A DNA stretch of 64,000 bases from Mucilaginibacter endophyticus. GTDB lineage: Bacteria > Bacteroidota > Bacteroidia > Sphingobacteriales > Sphingobacteriaceae. The stretch lies in the NCBI RefSeq assembly GCF_003351025.1, contig NZ_QPCG01000010.1, positions 1 to 64,000 on the forward strand, in the 5' to 3' direction. Below, one piece after another: positions 24,779 to 34,458 of the stretch; positions within the stretch are counted from its first letter, which is position 1; each line of letters opens with the position of its first letter. The notes under the pieces are model-generated. The model was not told where the DNA came from and made no database searches. It was given only the letters and a program-made list of their open reading frames with translations. The position numbers were made by a program, and so were the translations under genes.

Positions 24779-24893
24779 GTTTTTTAAAAAAACTGATTAC
24801 CAATTAATTACAATAAAGCACTGCAGATATTCCACGCTATATAAAGCGGATTTCATTCCACGCACGATATTTGGCTACCTTTTGTATACCGCT

Positions 24894-24917
24894 AAAAAAA
24901 CCGGATCGCTCCGGTTT
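24894..24917 (-). terminator. Terminator after the GAF/sigma-54 activator gene
   Basis: AAACCGGA, loop of four, TCCGGTTT. On the minus strand it is followed by TTTTTTT. It lies 72 bases past the stop at 24989. Confidence 0.85.
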
Positions 24918-24988
24918 TCAACAATTAAATGTGACGGGTGATTAGGATGGGTAAGGTATATTTCCTGACGGTGCTGAGTTCCTATTAG

Positions 24989-27670
24989 TTATAAGGTATG
25001 ACCTCTTTTAATGCCTAACCGCCTCATTTTGGAATTCAGAGTCGTGGGGGGGACGCCAAGAATCTCTGCAGCGTTTCCGATGCCGGCAATCCTTCCGCCG
25101 CAATGGTTTAATATATTGAGGATGTGCTGGCGCTCGTGCTCATCGATAGTTCTTAGTATTACCTGTTCTTCTTTTCCAGGTACAAATACTTGCTCTACTT
25201 TCATAAGCGGCAGAGGAACCTGTTTGATGATATTCGTGTTTGCCAGTAAAATACTTCGTTCGATCATATGCTCGAGCTCGCGAATGTTTCCAGGCCAATG
25301 ATACCTTTTCAGGTCTAAAAGAGCATTTGGTCCTATTCCCTGAATATTTTTACCGCATCTTTTACTATACTTTTCGATGAAATGATTGACCAGCACCTCT
25401 ATATCATCGCGCCTTTCACGTAAAGGAGGGAGGCTGATCGGAAATATATTCAAACGATAATACAAATCCTTTCTGAAACGCCCGGCAGACATTTCCTCTT
25501 CCAAGTCCCTGTTCGTTGCTGCAATAATCCGGACATCTACGGCTATGGTTGTTTTCCCGCCTACCCGCTCGATCTCTTTTTCCTGCAGAGCCCGCAGAAG
25601 TTTTACCTGAAGATCCAGCGGCATTTCACCTACCTCATCCAGAAAAAGCGTACCGCCATGAGCGAGTTCGAACTTACCGATCCGCCTTTCTGTCGCTCCT
25701 GTAAAACTTCCTTTCTCATGACCAAAAAGTTCACTTTCGATTAGATTCGGTGGAATTGCGGCACAATTAACCTTGATCATCAGTTTATTCTTTCGTGGAG
25801 AATTATTGTGTATAGCCCGGGCAAACAATTCCTTTCCCGTTCCGGTTTCTCCAAGGATCAACACAGTACTGTTCGACCTTGCCACTTGTGAAACCAAATG
25901 GTATACACTACGGAGGGATTTACTCGTTCCGACGATCTCAGAATTATTGAGAAGTGTACTGATCTCTTCAAAAAGATAGGTTTTTTCTACTTCCAAACGC
26001 TGCCTGTAGCGATCCGTTTCCTTAAGTTGGTTTTCGAGCTTTTGATGCGCCGTTATGTTGGTGATGATGATGCCTAATTGAGAACAAAAACTGTCGAATA
26101 TTTGTCGTTCAGCACTGATTGCGCGCATTCCTTCGCAGGTCATCAGTAAAATACCAACCGCTTCATCGCCTATCGTGATCTTTGCTCCGACAAGCACATC
26201 ATCGTCTGTCGGCGTGAGCAGGTCCTGAAAAACAGAATTTTCAAGACTATTAGCAGGAAATCTCAACGGGGTAGGACTTTTCATGATTTCCCTGAAGAGC
26301 TCGTGATCCAGGGAAATCTCATTCGCACCATTAGAACGGAATGCCTGATTTTTTACGAATTCATGCGCATGGTCGTAGAAAAAAAGTCGACAGGAAGACC
26401 GATCCTCCGAAATAACCGTTATGGCAAACTCTCGGACCTGCAACAACTCCTGAATTTGTTTTTTGATAATCTGGGACAGTAACCGGATATCTTTAGTCAT
26501 TCTTAACTCAATTCCGAAAGATAACATGGTCGATTTTAGCCAAAGTAATTTATTGACTTGCTGCAACGCAAGAATATTGGATACAGCTACCGAGATCTGA
26601 TGACCGATACCCGTTAGTAACGCCATCGTATCGTTGTTTAACTGCGTCGCTTTGTCGAAAAAGAAAACAAGAATACCCAGTGTTTTTTCTTCAGTTCGAA
26701 AGCCATGCCCCCACAATACTTTGATTCCACATTCCTTGTTGACCCGCAGGTAGACTGGCAAATCTTCCGACGCGTAGTCCTCCAGATTAAAACTAACGGT
26801 ATATGGCGTCGCACTCATTTTCCTGGTAAAAGCGTCATTTAATTCGAAGTTTTTCGTTTTTAATTTCGGATATTCCGGATGGTCTTTGGATTTTGAATGC
26901 GGATCCAGCGAAAAAAGATTGTAAGACTTTCTCGACTCATCATATAAAGCAATCGCCGTATGACTGAAACCAAGGTACTTTTTCAGATGCTGGCTTAAGG
27001 TCAGCTGCAACTGTTCCTGGTTCCGCACCTTGGCAATAGCAATACTAAGGGACAATAGGAGATCACGCTCTTCCTGTTGTTTACTGATTGTATTATTGAC
27101 TATTATTCGATTTACGGTTTGACTAACCTGGTCGCAAAAAAATTGCATAGATGGGGTCCTGAAAGAAACAGGCACCCTTTTTCCTTCAAAAATAAACAGA
27201 CAAATGCCGATTAGCTGCTTACCCAGCCGCAAACCGATAATTTGATGTAAAAACGAATCCTTGAAATATAATTTTTCTACAAAAAGATCAATAGCCAAAG
27301 TTGATACCAAACGATCAATATCAATTGGCAGCTCCGAGGTAATCCCATTCCTGAATTGTTCCTCAAATCCACCGATATGATTGAAGGGAATTTCCGGCCT
27401 GAAACAAACAGGCACCATTCCCATGAGCTGATCCTGTTCAAGAAATATGTTTCTAAATGATGCTGTCTCCCGTGATATCGCATAAATACAAAATTCTTTA
27501 GTTCCCAAAACTGGCGAGATGAGGCTTTTCAGCATTCCAAATAGTTCAGGCGCGGTTTGAATTGTAGCGAGAATTCTACTGAAGCTGGACAAGGAGTCCA
27601 GTCGTTCTGTTGATTCGGCAAGCCATGATACATCTTCAATCTCCTGCGAAAAATTTAAAGCTCCTGACAT
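24989..27670 (-). CDS. Sigma-54-dependent transcriptional activator with GAF-like sensor regions (FhlA-like)
   Basis: 893 residues from ATG 27670 ('MSGALNFSQEIEDVSW'). The first 560 residues look like two or three GAF-type sensory domains, without a receiver. The AAA+ domain has Walker A 'GETGTGKE' near 604, the sigma-54 contact loop as 'GSFTGA' near 651 (usual GAFTGA, Ala to Ser), Walker B 'GGTLFLDEVGE' near 670 and 'GNIRELEHMIERS'. A Fis-type HTH ends the protein ('AAEILGVPPTTLNSKMRRLG'). It opens sigma-54 promoters using ATP when its sensor binds a ligand, unknown here. Divergent from the next activator gene across 420 bases. Confidence 0.93.
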   Translation of the reverse strand: MSGALNFSQEIEDVSWLAESTERLDSLSSFSRILATIQTAPELFGMLKSLISPVLGTKEFCIYAISRETASFRNIFLEQDQLMGMVPVCFRPEIPFNHIGGFEEQFRNGITSELPIDIDRLVSTLAIDLFVEKLYFKDSFLHQIIGLRLGKQLIGICLFIFEGKRVPVSFRTPSMQFFCDQVSQTVNRIIVNNTISKQQEERDLLLSLSIAIAKVRNQEQLQLTLSQHLKKYLGFSHTAIALYDESRKSYNLFSLDPHSKSKDHPEYPKLKTKNFELNDAFTRKMSATPYTVSFNLEDYASEDLPVYLRVNKECGIKVLWGHGFRTEEKTLGILVFFFDKATQLNNDTMALLTGIGHQISVAVSNILALQQVNKLLWLKSTMLSFGIELRMTKDIRLLSQIIKKQIQELLQVREFAITVISEDRSSCRLFFYDHAHEFVKNQAFRSNGANEISLDHELFREIMKSPTPLRFPANSLENSVFQDLLTPTDDDVLVGAKITIGDEAVGILLMTCEGMRAISAERQIFDSFCSQLGIIITNITAHQKLENQLKETDRYRQRLEVEKTYLFEEISTLLNNSEIVGTSKSLRSVYHLVSQVARSNSTVLILGETGTGKELFARAIHNNSPRKNKLMIKVNCAAIPPNLIESELFGHEKGSFTGATERRIGKFELAHGGTLFLDEVGEMPLDLQVKLLRALQEKEIERVGGKTTIAVDVRIIAATNRDLEEEMSAGRFRKDLYYRLNIFPISLPPLRERRDDIEVLVNHFIEKYSKRCGKNIQGIGPNALLDLKRYHWPGNIRELEHMIERSILLANTNIIKQVPLPLMKVEQVFVPGKEEQVILRTIDEHERQHILNILNHCGGRIAGIGNAAEILGVPPTTLNSKMRRLGIKRGHTL

Positions 27671-28090
27671 AATTATGATAATTTTAATAAACAGGTTATA
27701 TACAATTCCCGTTAGAGCGACTCTAAAGGTGTGCCACATTTAAAAAGGTCTTATATGAACGTTTGGATTCCGTAACAGCCGAAATATCGTCTCTCAGGCA
27801 ATTTCATCCGACTGCATATCGTCTGCAAGACACGATACCAGCCATGCCATATTTTAATCAATTCAGAATTATTTTTCCAAATTAAAATGTGTTTGAAAAG
27901 TCGGGGATTTATCCCGAATTTAGGTGTATCTATCTTGAGGAATAAGAAAATTTAAAGTACTAATCACAAGCGTAAAACAAGACTATTTCATTCAGTTTTT
28001 TACGTAATTGCTGTTTCGGATCACCGGGCAACAGGAAAGTGTAACTGAAAAATAACATGAGACTTACGTAAATAAACACCGGCATCTATT
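27671..28090. promoter_or_regulatory. Intergenic region between two divergent activator genes, with paired palindromes
   Basis: The 420 bases hold no gene. The 8-base palindrome TTACGTAA occurs twice, at 28000-28007 and 28064-28071, 64 bases apart and the second only 20 bases before the ATG at 28091. They could be operators for the response regulator gene. No protein can be assigned to them from sequence. Confidence 0.35.
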
Positions 28091-29992
28091 ATGAAAAAAA
28101 TACTGATCGTGGAGGACGAATCACTCGTTTCACAACATATCAAATCGGTATTATGGAATTCAGGCTTCAAAGTTAGCGGGATCGCAGATAACGTTGAAGA
28201 AGCCTTTGCATTGATCGAGGAGTATCATCCTGATCTCGTATTAATCGATATCCAGCTGAAAGGAGATCTTAACGGAATAGATCTCGCAAGGTCGCTCACG
28301 TCCAAAAATCTACCTTTCGTCTTCCTGACAGCAAACTTTGAAGGAAAATTACTCGAACAGGCCAAAGAAACCTTGCCACTGGGTTTCATCGTCAAGCCTT
28401 TCCGGGAATATGACCTGTTGACGACATTGGACGTCGCATTTTACAGGCATGAGCACATGATGGATTCCAGATATAAAAATGAGCAGGAACTGGATATCAA
28501 ATTGAAGAACATTACAGATGAATCTGGCGATCTCAAGGCTTTGCTAATAAAGATTGCCGAAGCCATACAGCACCACGTTCCCTTTGACTACCTCAATATC
28601 GTAAAAATCAACACAGCTACTTCCGGCGAAGATTATGCAGGGTTACTAAGAATAGGTTTTGAGGAATATCAATATATTGAAGACGGAGGCTTTAGAAACA
28701 TAACAGGGTATACGTCAAATGAGATTCAAAATGATTTAAATAGCCATAATACCTATAAAAAACCTCGAATATTCAAAGAAGCGGAATTTTCCAATTTGCT
28801 CCGGGGGAATACAAGAAGCCAGTTGATCTCCGATATATATAATATACAATCAGCATTCTTTTTTCCCATGGATACCGGGGAGCCAGTTGTCACCCGACTG
28901 GAGTTTTACAATCGGAGACCTAACATTTATACCATACAGCATGCAGTACTCTTAACCCGTACCCAGGCAACAATGGCGAACTTATTTACTGATACTGTCC
29001 ATGGTAAAGGCCATCAGGCGCTAAGCATGAAATTACAGACAATTACAACAATGAATTTTGACGGCATGGTCGGCCAAAGCCCAGAAATGTTATCGGTTTT
29101 GGACAAAATCGAGATTGTTGCTCCCCTGGATACTTCTGTTCTGATCCTGGGCGAAAGTGGCACAGGGAAGGAACGGATCGCCCGAAGCATTCATCAAAGA
29201 TCGAACCGTAGGGACCGCCCGTTGACCGTGGTAAATTGCGCCTCTTTACCCGTGAACCTAGTTGAAACAGAACTTTTCGGCCACGAGAAAGGAGCGTTCA
29301 CCGGTGCTGTTGAGCGGCGCTTAGGTAAATTTGAAATAGCAGACGGTGGAACTATTTTTCTAGACGAAATCGGTGAACTCTCGATGGATATCCAAGTGAA
29401 ATTACTGAGGGTGCTCCAGGAGCAGGAGATCGACAGGATTGGCGGTAGGTCGCCGATCAAGATCGATGTCAGAATCATCGCAGCAACTAACCGTAAATTG
29501 GAAGCAGAGATGGAGGCGGGCCATTTCAGGCTAGATCTTTACTACCGGCTGTTCGTGTTCCCGATTACAATTCCGCCCCTTCGTGACCGGCCCGGAGATA
29601 TTGTAGCATTAACCGAATATTTCGTTGACAGATATGCTAAAAAATATAAAAAAGCGATCAGTGGGGTTTCTAAAGAATTGATGGACCGGATGTCCACTTA
29701 TCCCTGGCCTGGAAATGTAAGGGAGTTGGAACACTTTATTGAGCGCTCCGTACTTTTAACCAGAGGGATGCTCATCACAGATGCAGAACTACCTCAACAG
29801 GTGAAACCAACGGCACCCGGGCCGACATCACGCCCTGTGTTGAAGACTATTGATGAAAATGAAAGAGATTATATTCTTGCAGTGCTCGAAAATTGCCACG
29901 GGCGAATCCGCGGCGCCAAAGGTGCTGCCGAAATCATGGGGCTGCCGCCGACCACACTCCATTCTAAGATGAAGCGGCTGGGAATACGTTGA
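28091..29992 (+). CDS. NtrC-type response regulator with receiver, middle sensor-like region, sigma-54 AAA+ and Fis HTH
   Basis: 633 residues. Receiver domain 1-120: acidic pair Glu8-Asp9, phosphorylated Asp53 in 'DLVLIDIQLKG', 'FLTANF' and Lys in 'VKPF'. Residues 140-320 are a GAF-like region. AAA+ domain: Walker A 'GESGTGKE' near 353, 'GAFTGA' near 402, Walker B 'GGTIFLDEIGE' near 421, 'NVRELEHFIERS'; the C-terminus is a Fis-type HTH ('AAEIMGLPPTTLHSKMKRLG'). The AAA+ and HTH parts are close to those of the divergent activator, so the two are paralogues. The kinase encoded 69 bases downstream is the obvious phosphate donor. Confidence 0.95.
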   Translation: MKKILIVEDESLVSQHIKSVLWNSGFKVSGIADNVEEAFALIEEYHPDLVLIDIQLKGDLNGIDLARSLTSKNLPFVFLTANFEGKLLEQAKETLPLGFIVKPFREYDLLTTLDVAFYRHEHMMDSRYKNEQELDIKLKNITDESGDLKALLIKIAEAIQHHVPFDYLNIVKINTATSGEDYAGLLRIGFEEYQYIEDGGFRNITGYTSNEIQNDLNSHNTYKKPRIFKEAEFSNLLRGNTRSQLISDIYNIQSAFFFPMDTGEPVVTRLEFYNRRPNIYTIQHAVLLTRTQATMANLFTDTVHGKGHQALSMKLQTITTMNFDGMVGQSPEMLSVLDKIEIVAPLDTSVLILGESGTGKERIARSIHQRSNRRDRPLTVVNCASLPVNLVETELFGHEKGAFTGAVERRLGKFEIADGGTIFLDEIGELSMDIQVKLLRVLQEQEIDRIGGRSPIKIDVRIIAATNRKLEAEMEAGHFRLDLYYRLFVFPITIPPLRDRPGDIVALTEYFVDRYAKKYKKAISGVSKELMDRMSTYPWPGNVRELEHFIERSVLLTRGMLITDAELPQQVKPTAPGPTSRPVLKTIDENERDYILAVLENCHGRIRGAKGAAEIMGLPPTTLHSKMKRLGIR

Positions 29993-30060
29993 GAAATTTG
30001 CAGGTGTATCTGATGGCGGCTTTTTAACAAAACAAACGATAGATCAAAGAGAGAGACGGA

Positions 30061-32391
30061 ATGCGCATCACTATTGGGAAATTACTGATTTGCCTTGCAT
30101 TGGCAGCAATCTGGCTCAGCACATCAGCGCAAAACCGCGACCGGTTATTGCAGAATCTGAAAAGCTCTGGTGTCGACAGTAACCGGATCGTCACACTATT
30201 GAAACTGGGGAGATATTATCTGGATAAACCGGGTGATGATAAGATTGATATGGACAGCACAGCTTTCTATATCAATAAAGCTGCAAAGCTCAGTGAAGAC
30301 CTGCACCTGACTTATTACGTTTATGAATGCGTTCTTGCTAATGCATGCCTCACTGCGACACTTCACGATTTTGAAAAGGCGAACCGGCTATTCACGCAAG
30401 CTGCCAGGTATTATGAAAATTCAGGGAACAAAAGAAAAGCTGCTGAGATTTGGGAATTATACGGTAACTGGATATGGTACGTGGATACAGAACATTCGGA
30501 CTTCAGGGCAAAGGCTTATCTCAATGCTTACGGCATTCTGAGTAGCCTCAATGAAAAACAAAAAGCGGCTGACATTCTTGGACAGGTTGCCGATGCATAC
30601 CTGCGCGCTGGCAAACTGGACGCGGCTGAGAAAGCAATAGAGTCGGCTATTGAGCAATATAAATTGCTAAAATATTCGAAAATCTATTACGGTTACTACA
30701 TACTTGGCGAAATACTTTATCGGAAAAACGATATTAAAAAAGGGTTGATCGCAAGAATTGAAACTGCAAATAGTTTTGACAACGATCCGACGGGAAAACC
30801 GCTTGAAGGAGCACGTTTTTATTTTAATCTCGCCGGAGCGTACTACAACGACATGCAAAACCAGAACGCGCTTGAGGCGTATGTGAGGTGTATGGAATAT
30901 GCCATAAAGGCGGGTGCAAAAGATTATTATTATTTGTCTGTGAGGGGCGCTGGCTTATGTTACAGTAAATTACATCGTTTTCATGAAGGAATTACTTTCT
31001 TCGAAAACAATGATGACCGGTTTCCGAAGAAATCCCCGTATGACGAAATGTTGATACTCTCAGCAAAATTACAGCTTTATACACAGGGAGGGCAACTACA
31101 GAAAGCCGCTGCGCTCATCGGCCCGTTCCGAAATGTGGCTCATAAAGTCCTGGCTGACATTGGTAATCAGACTGAGTACTATAAGATTGACAATTACATT
31201 GCCATCTCAGACCCCCTTTTAAGATATTTTATAAAGGCTGGAAAATGGGATGATTTTCTGAATTCCCTGAGGCAACTGGAATCTTTGCCGAAAACCGGTC
31301 AATCGATTCTGATCAAAAGGCGTATGCTGGATTATAGTTACACCCGGGATTCCATCAGCGGAAATCTGATGGCTGCGCTCCGAAGATACAGGCAAATTAC
31401 GCGAATCAATGACTCTATCAACAATGCAGCGGCAACGAAGCACATTCGGGAACTTGAGGCCAGGTATCGGTCTCTGGCTAAGGATAAAACGATCCAGGGT
31501 CTCCATAATGAATCGCTAATGCAGAAAGAACGGCTGCGGCGGCGATCAACGCAACTCTACAGCTCATTGATCGGCTCACTTCTGTTCCTTATTCTGACCT
31601 GTACTTTATATTATGCCTATAACCAGAAGAAAAAAGCAAACGTTGCGTTACGCAGCAAGCAGGCCCAAATTAATGAACAAAACCATCAGCTTTCTGCTCT
31701 TCTGACCGACAAGGAAACATTGATCGAAGAAAAAGATTCGCTCCTTGTCGAAAAGGAGTTGTTGCTAAGAGAGGTCCACCATCGCGTAAAAAATAATCTC
31801 CAAATTGTCATTAGTCTGCTCTATAGCCAATCTTCCCATTCAAAGAACCCGGAAGCAATAAGGGCGATTCGTAATGTTCAGGATCAGATACAGTCGATCT
31901 CAATTATTCATCAAAAACTTTACAAAAAATCGGGAATCTCGACGATACGCCTGTCGGAATATGTTCAGGATCTCATCGGCTATCTTTCCGGAGTCTACAT
32001 GCCCAAGCTCCGCAAGGTTAAAATCACCCAGGAATTGGATGTGATTGACCTCGATACTGGCCAGGCGGTACCGATTGGTCTAATCATGAATGAAGCGATC
32101 ACAAATTCGATAAAGTATGCGTTTAGTGAGTCTGGTGGTGAAATAAAGATCATTGCCAAATACCTGCAGCCGCGGCTTGTTAAACTGGTTATCGCTGATA
32201 ATGGGCCAGGATTCAGGGATATAATGAAAAATGATCCACCGTCACTTGGACTTGAAATGATGAAAGCCCTTGCCCGACAGATCAACGGGACCTTTGAATG
32301 GAAAAATGAAGGGGGGGCTTTGATTTCTATTGTATTCAAAATAAATAGCCATGAGTTCTCAATGCTGGAAACCGGGATCCTACCCAGGTAA
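30061..32391 (+). CDS. Membrane sensor histidine kinase with TPR sensor and HisKA_2 domain
   Basis: 776 residues. Signal peptide 1-23, periplasmic tetratricopeptide repeats over about 40-420, one membrane helix near 498-520 ('SLIGSLLFLILTCTLYYAYN'), then a coiled coil ('EKDSLLVEKELLLREVHHRV') and the HisKA_2 phosphoacceptor 'HHRVKNNLQIVISLLYSQS' near 572. HATPase_c: N box 'NEAITNSIKYAF' near 676, 'DNGPGFRDI' near 713, 'GLEMMKALARQING'. This architecture is common in Bacteroidota. It follows the receiver-type sigma-54 activator and is probably its kinase. The ligand sensed by the TPR domain is unknown. Confidence 0.92.
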   Translation: MRITIGKLLICLALAAIWLSTSAQNRDRLLQNLKSSGVDSNRIVTLLKLGRYYLDKPGDDKIDMDSTAFYINKAAKLSEDLHLTYYVYECVLANACLTATLHDFEKANRLFTQAARYYENSGNKRKAAEIWELYGNWIWYVDTEHSDFRAKAYLNAYGILSSLNEKQKAADILGQVADAYLRAGKLDAAEKAIESAIEQYKLLKYSKIYYGYYILGEILYRKNDIKKGLIARIETANSFDNDPTGKPLEGARFYFNLAGAYYNDMQNQNALEAYVRCMEYAIKAGAKDYYYLSVRGAGLCYSKLHRFHEGITFFENNDDRFPKKSPYDEMLILSAKLQLYTQGGQLQKAAALIGPFRNVAHKVLADIGNQTEYYKIDNYIAISDPLLRYFIKAGKWDDFLNSLRQLESLPKTGQSILIKRRMLDYSYTRDSISGNLMAALRRYRQITRINDSINNAAATKHIRELEARYRSLAKDKTIQGLHNESLMQKERLRRRSTQLYSSLIGSLLFLILTCTLYYAYNQKKKANVALRSKQAQINEQNHQLSALLTDKETLIEEKDSLLVEKELLLREVHHRVKNNLQIVISLLYSQSSHSKNPEAIRAIRNVQDQIQSISIIHQKLYKKSGISTIRLSEYVQDLIGYLSGVYMPKLRKVKITQELDVIDLDTGQAVPIGLIMNEAITNSIKYAFSESGGEIKIIAKYLQPRLVKLVIADNGPGFRDIMKNDPPSLGLEMMKALARQINGTFEWKNEGGALISIVFKINSHEFSMLETGILPR

Positions 32392-32570
32392 CATCGCACG
32401 CCCAAGACTGAATATAACGCCATTTTATTACTTTCTTTTTCCTCCCATTTCCACATACCATTTCCATGCGGCTGCGACCAATCGTCACAGAGAGTAATCC
32501 CCGCGATATAACGCCATTGCTAGTCCGGACGACCTTTAGATAAAAATCTGGCGCACAATAAATTCCAGCA

Positions 32571-32586
32571 TGGCACTTCTATTGTT
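32571..32586 (+). promoter_or_regulatory. Candidate sigma-54 promoter of the NDH-2/DoxX operon
   Basis: TGGCAC-TTCTA-TTGTT: a perfect -24 element, consensus 5-base spacer and TTG of the -12 element, with the final GC changed to GT. It lies 55 bases before the ATG at 32641, directly downstream of the two sigma-54 activators and kinase. Confidence 0.5.
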
Positions 32587-32640
32587 TATGTTGTCAACCA
32601 ACTTTAGCGGAGTCATACAAGCTTGAGAACTTATGGAACT

Positions 32641-33849
32641 ATGAAAAAAAAACTTGTCGTCATCGGTGCTGGTTTTGCAGGGTTTTGGAGTGCTCTGAGT
32701 GCCGTAAGGCAGAGCAGGGCACTCCAAAAACAGGATGAACTGGAGATTTCAATGATCAATCCGGACGAATATTTAACGATTAGGCCTCGCCTTTATGAGG
32801 CTTCACTGGAAGGGCTGAGAATCGAACTCGCACATTATACAAAGCCGCTGGGTATAAGACGTATTACCGGTTATGTCAATCTTATTGACCCTGCTTCCCA
32901 TTTTTTGTATATAACCTCTCTAAAGGAAAAACTGGTATTGAATTACGATTATCTTGTATTGGCAGCAGGAAGCACCCTTCAATCGTTCGACATCCCAGGT
33001 ATGGAACTCACATACAACATAGATACTTTTGCAGCCGCGAAGAAACTGGAGAACCACATGATAGATCTCGCTGGTAATGGGTTCCGGGCAGATGGCTCGG
33101 AAAACTTTGTTATTGTCGGTGGAGGGCTCACAGGTATAGAAGCTGTAACCGGCATTATAGGAAAAGCGGAGCATATCAGTCATTACTATTTAGATGCGTT
33201 ACCATCTTTTAAAGCGATTGTCATCGAAAGGAAGGCTTCTATAGCAAGCGAATATTCTATAGAAGCACGAAAGTATATCCAGGGCATTATTTCCTTTAAA
33301 AACATTGAAGTTATCACCGGAACGGCCGTATCGTCGATTGAGCCGCGAAAAGTTCACCTCAGTAATGGAATGAGCATCCCGACACAAACGGTCATATGGA
33401 CCGCAGGGATGCAGGCAAGCCGGTTGACAGAGTATTTTTATGGGGAACGGGATATGTACGGTCGGTTGAAGGTTGATCAATTTTTAAAATTGCCTGGATA
33501 TACCAACGTAATTGTCGCCGGAGACGCAGCAAACGTGACAGTTGATAACGGATTAACAGCTCCAATGGCATTTCAGTACAGCAACTTCCAGGGTCGATGG
33601 GCTGGGCACAATGCAGTGAACGACATGTTCGGAATGCCTTTGGAGAAATATATCCAGGAAGGTTACGTTACTTGCCTTGATCTCGGACACGGCGAAGCGC
33701 TTTTTACAAGAGGCTGGGAACGGGCTCTTGAACTGACGGGTAGCGACGCGAGCAAAGTAAAAACATTCATCAACACCCAACTGATCTATCCGCCTGCTGA
33801 TGCTGAGGATGCCGTTACAGCCTCATATCCCGAAATACCTGAATTTTGA
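32641..33849 (+). CDS. NAD(P)/FAD-dependent oxidoreductase, NDH-2-like
   Basis: 402 residues from ATG 32641 ('MKKKLVVIGAGFAGFWSALS'). Two Rossmann motifs: 'VVIGAGFAGFWSA' (FAD, 5-17) and 'FVIVGGGLTGIEAVTGII' (NAD(P), near 155). Other marks: 'YDYLVLAAGSTLQSFDIPG', 'VIVAGDAANV' and 'GRWAGHNAVNDMFGMP'. The family passes electrons from NADH to quinone without pumping protons. Compared with classical NDH-2, the C-terminal membrane anchor is missing, so the acceptor is not certain. Upstream lies a sigma-54-like promoter; downstream a DoxX gene and a second, broken NDH-2-like gene. Confidence 0.85.
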   Translation: MKKKLVVIGAGFAGFWSALSAVRQSRALQKQDELEISMINPDEYLTIRPRLYEASLEGLRIELAHYTKPLGIRRITGYVNLIDPASHFLYITSLKEKLVLNYDYLVLAAGSTLQSFDIPGMELTYNIDTFAAAKKLENHMIDLAGNGFRADGSENFVIVGGGLTGIEAVTGIIGKAEHISHYYLDALPSFKAIVIERKASIASEYSIEARKYIQGIISFKNIEVITGTAVSSIEPRKVHLSNGMSIPTQTVIWTAGMQASRLTEYFYGERDMYGRLKVDQFLKLPGYTNVIVAGDAANVTVDNGLTAPMAFQYSNFQGRWAGHNAVNDMFGMPLEKYIQEGYVTCLDLGHGEALFTRGWERALELTGSDASKVKTFINTQLIYPPADAEDAVTASYPEIPEF

Positions 33850-33901
33850 GTTCCGCTAATTCGAACTTTTATCTAAACATTTAATTATTAAATATCATTT
33901 T

Positions 33902-34354
33902 ATGAAACAAAAAGATTACGCTCAAATTTTGCTCCGTCTGTCGATTGGTATCGGCTTTCTTTCTGCCGTTCTTGATAGGATTGGATGGCTAGGCGGACCG
34001 GGGAGTCATAATATCAATTGGGGAAACTGGCAAAACTTCCTTAATTATACCCATGTCCTTATCCCCTGGGCCTCGCAGGGACTGACCAGTTTTTTGGGTC
34101 TTATTGCTACCATTGCCGAAGCACTGATCGGGGCGCTCCTGGTGCTCGGCTATCAAACTAGGGCCAGTGCGGCCGGGGCCTTTCTCCTCACTTTGACTTT
34201 CATATGTTGCATGATTTTTTCGGTGGGAATGAAAGCCGTGTTCAACTATTCTGTCCCATCTGTATGTGCAGGAGCATTATTGCTTTCAGCTTTTACAGAT
34301 TTCAGGTGGAGCTTGGATAATATCGTGAAAACCAGTGACAGTATACTTAAATAA
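33902..34354 (+). CDS. DoxX family membrane protein
   Basis: 150 residues, four hydrophobic segments. 'ILLRLSIGIGFLSAVLDRIG', 'LTSFLGLIATIAEALIGALL', 'RASAAGAFLLTLTFICCMIF' and 'VCAGALLLSAFTDFRWSLD' are typical DoxX/DoxD-like. Family members are small quinol-linked or redox-coupled membrane subunits; several act with NADH dehydrogenases or thiol oxidases. Here the gene lies between two NDH-2-like genes, which suggests a membrane docking or electron-transfer partner. Translation begins at ATG 33902 after an AT-rich 50-base gap. Confidence 0.88.
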   Translation: MKQKDYAQILLRLSIGIGFLSAVLDRIGWLGGPGSHNINWGNWQNFLNYTHVLIPWASQGLTSFLGLIATIAEALIGALLVLGYQTRASAAGAFLLTLTFICCMIFSVGMKAVFNYSVPSVCAGALLLSAFTDFRWSLDNIVKTSDSILK

Positions 34355-34458
34355 AGGCTCAGATCGTCATACCGACGCGGATTTCCGGCGCCGAAATAGT
34401 AGTCAGCGTCGGATGCTGTTATCATTAATCCCCAATGCAAACCGATTATAATTAGATA

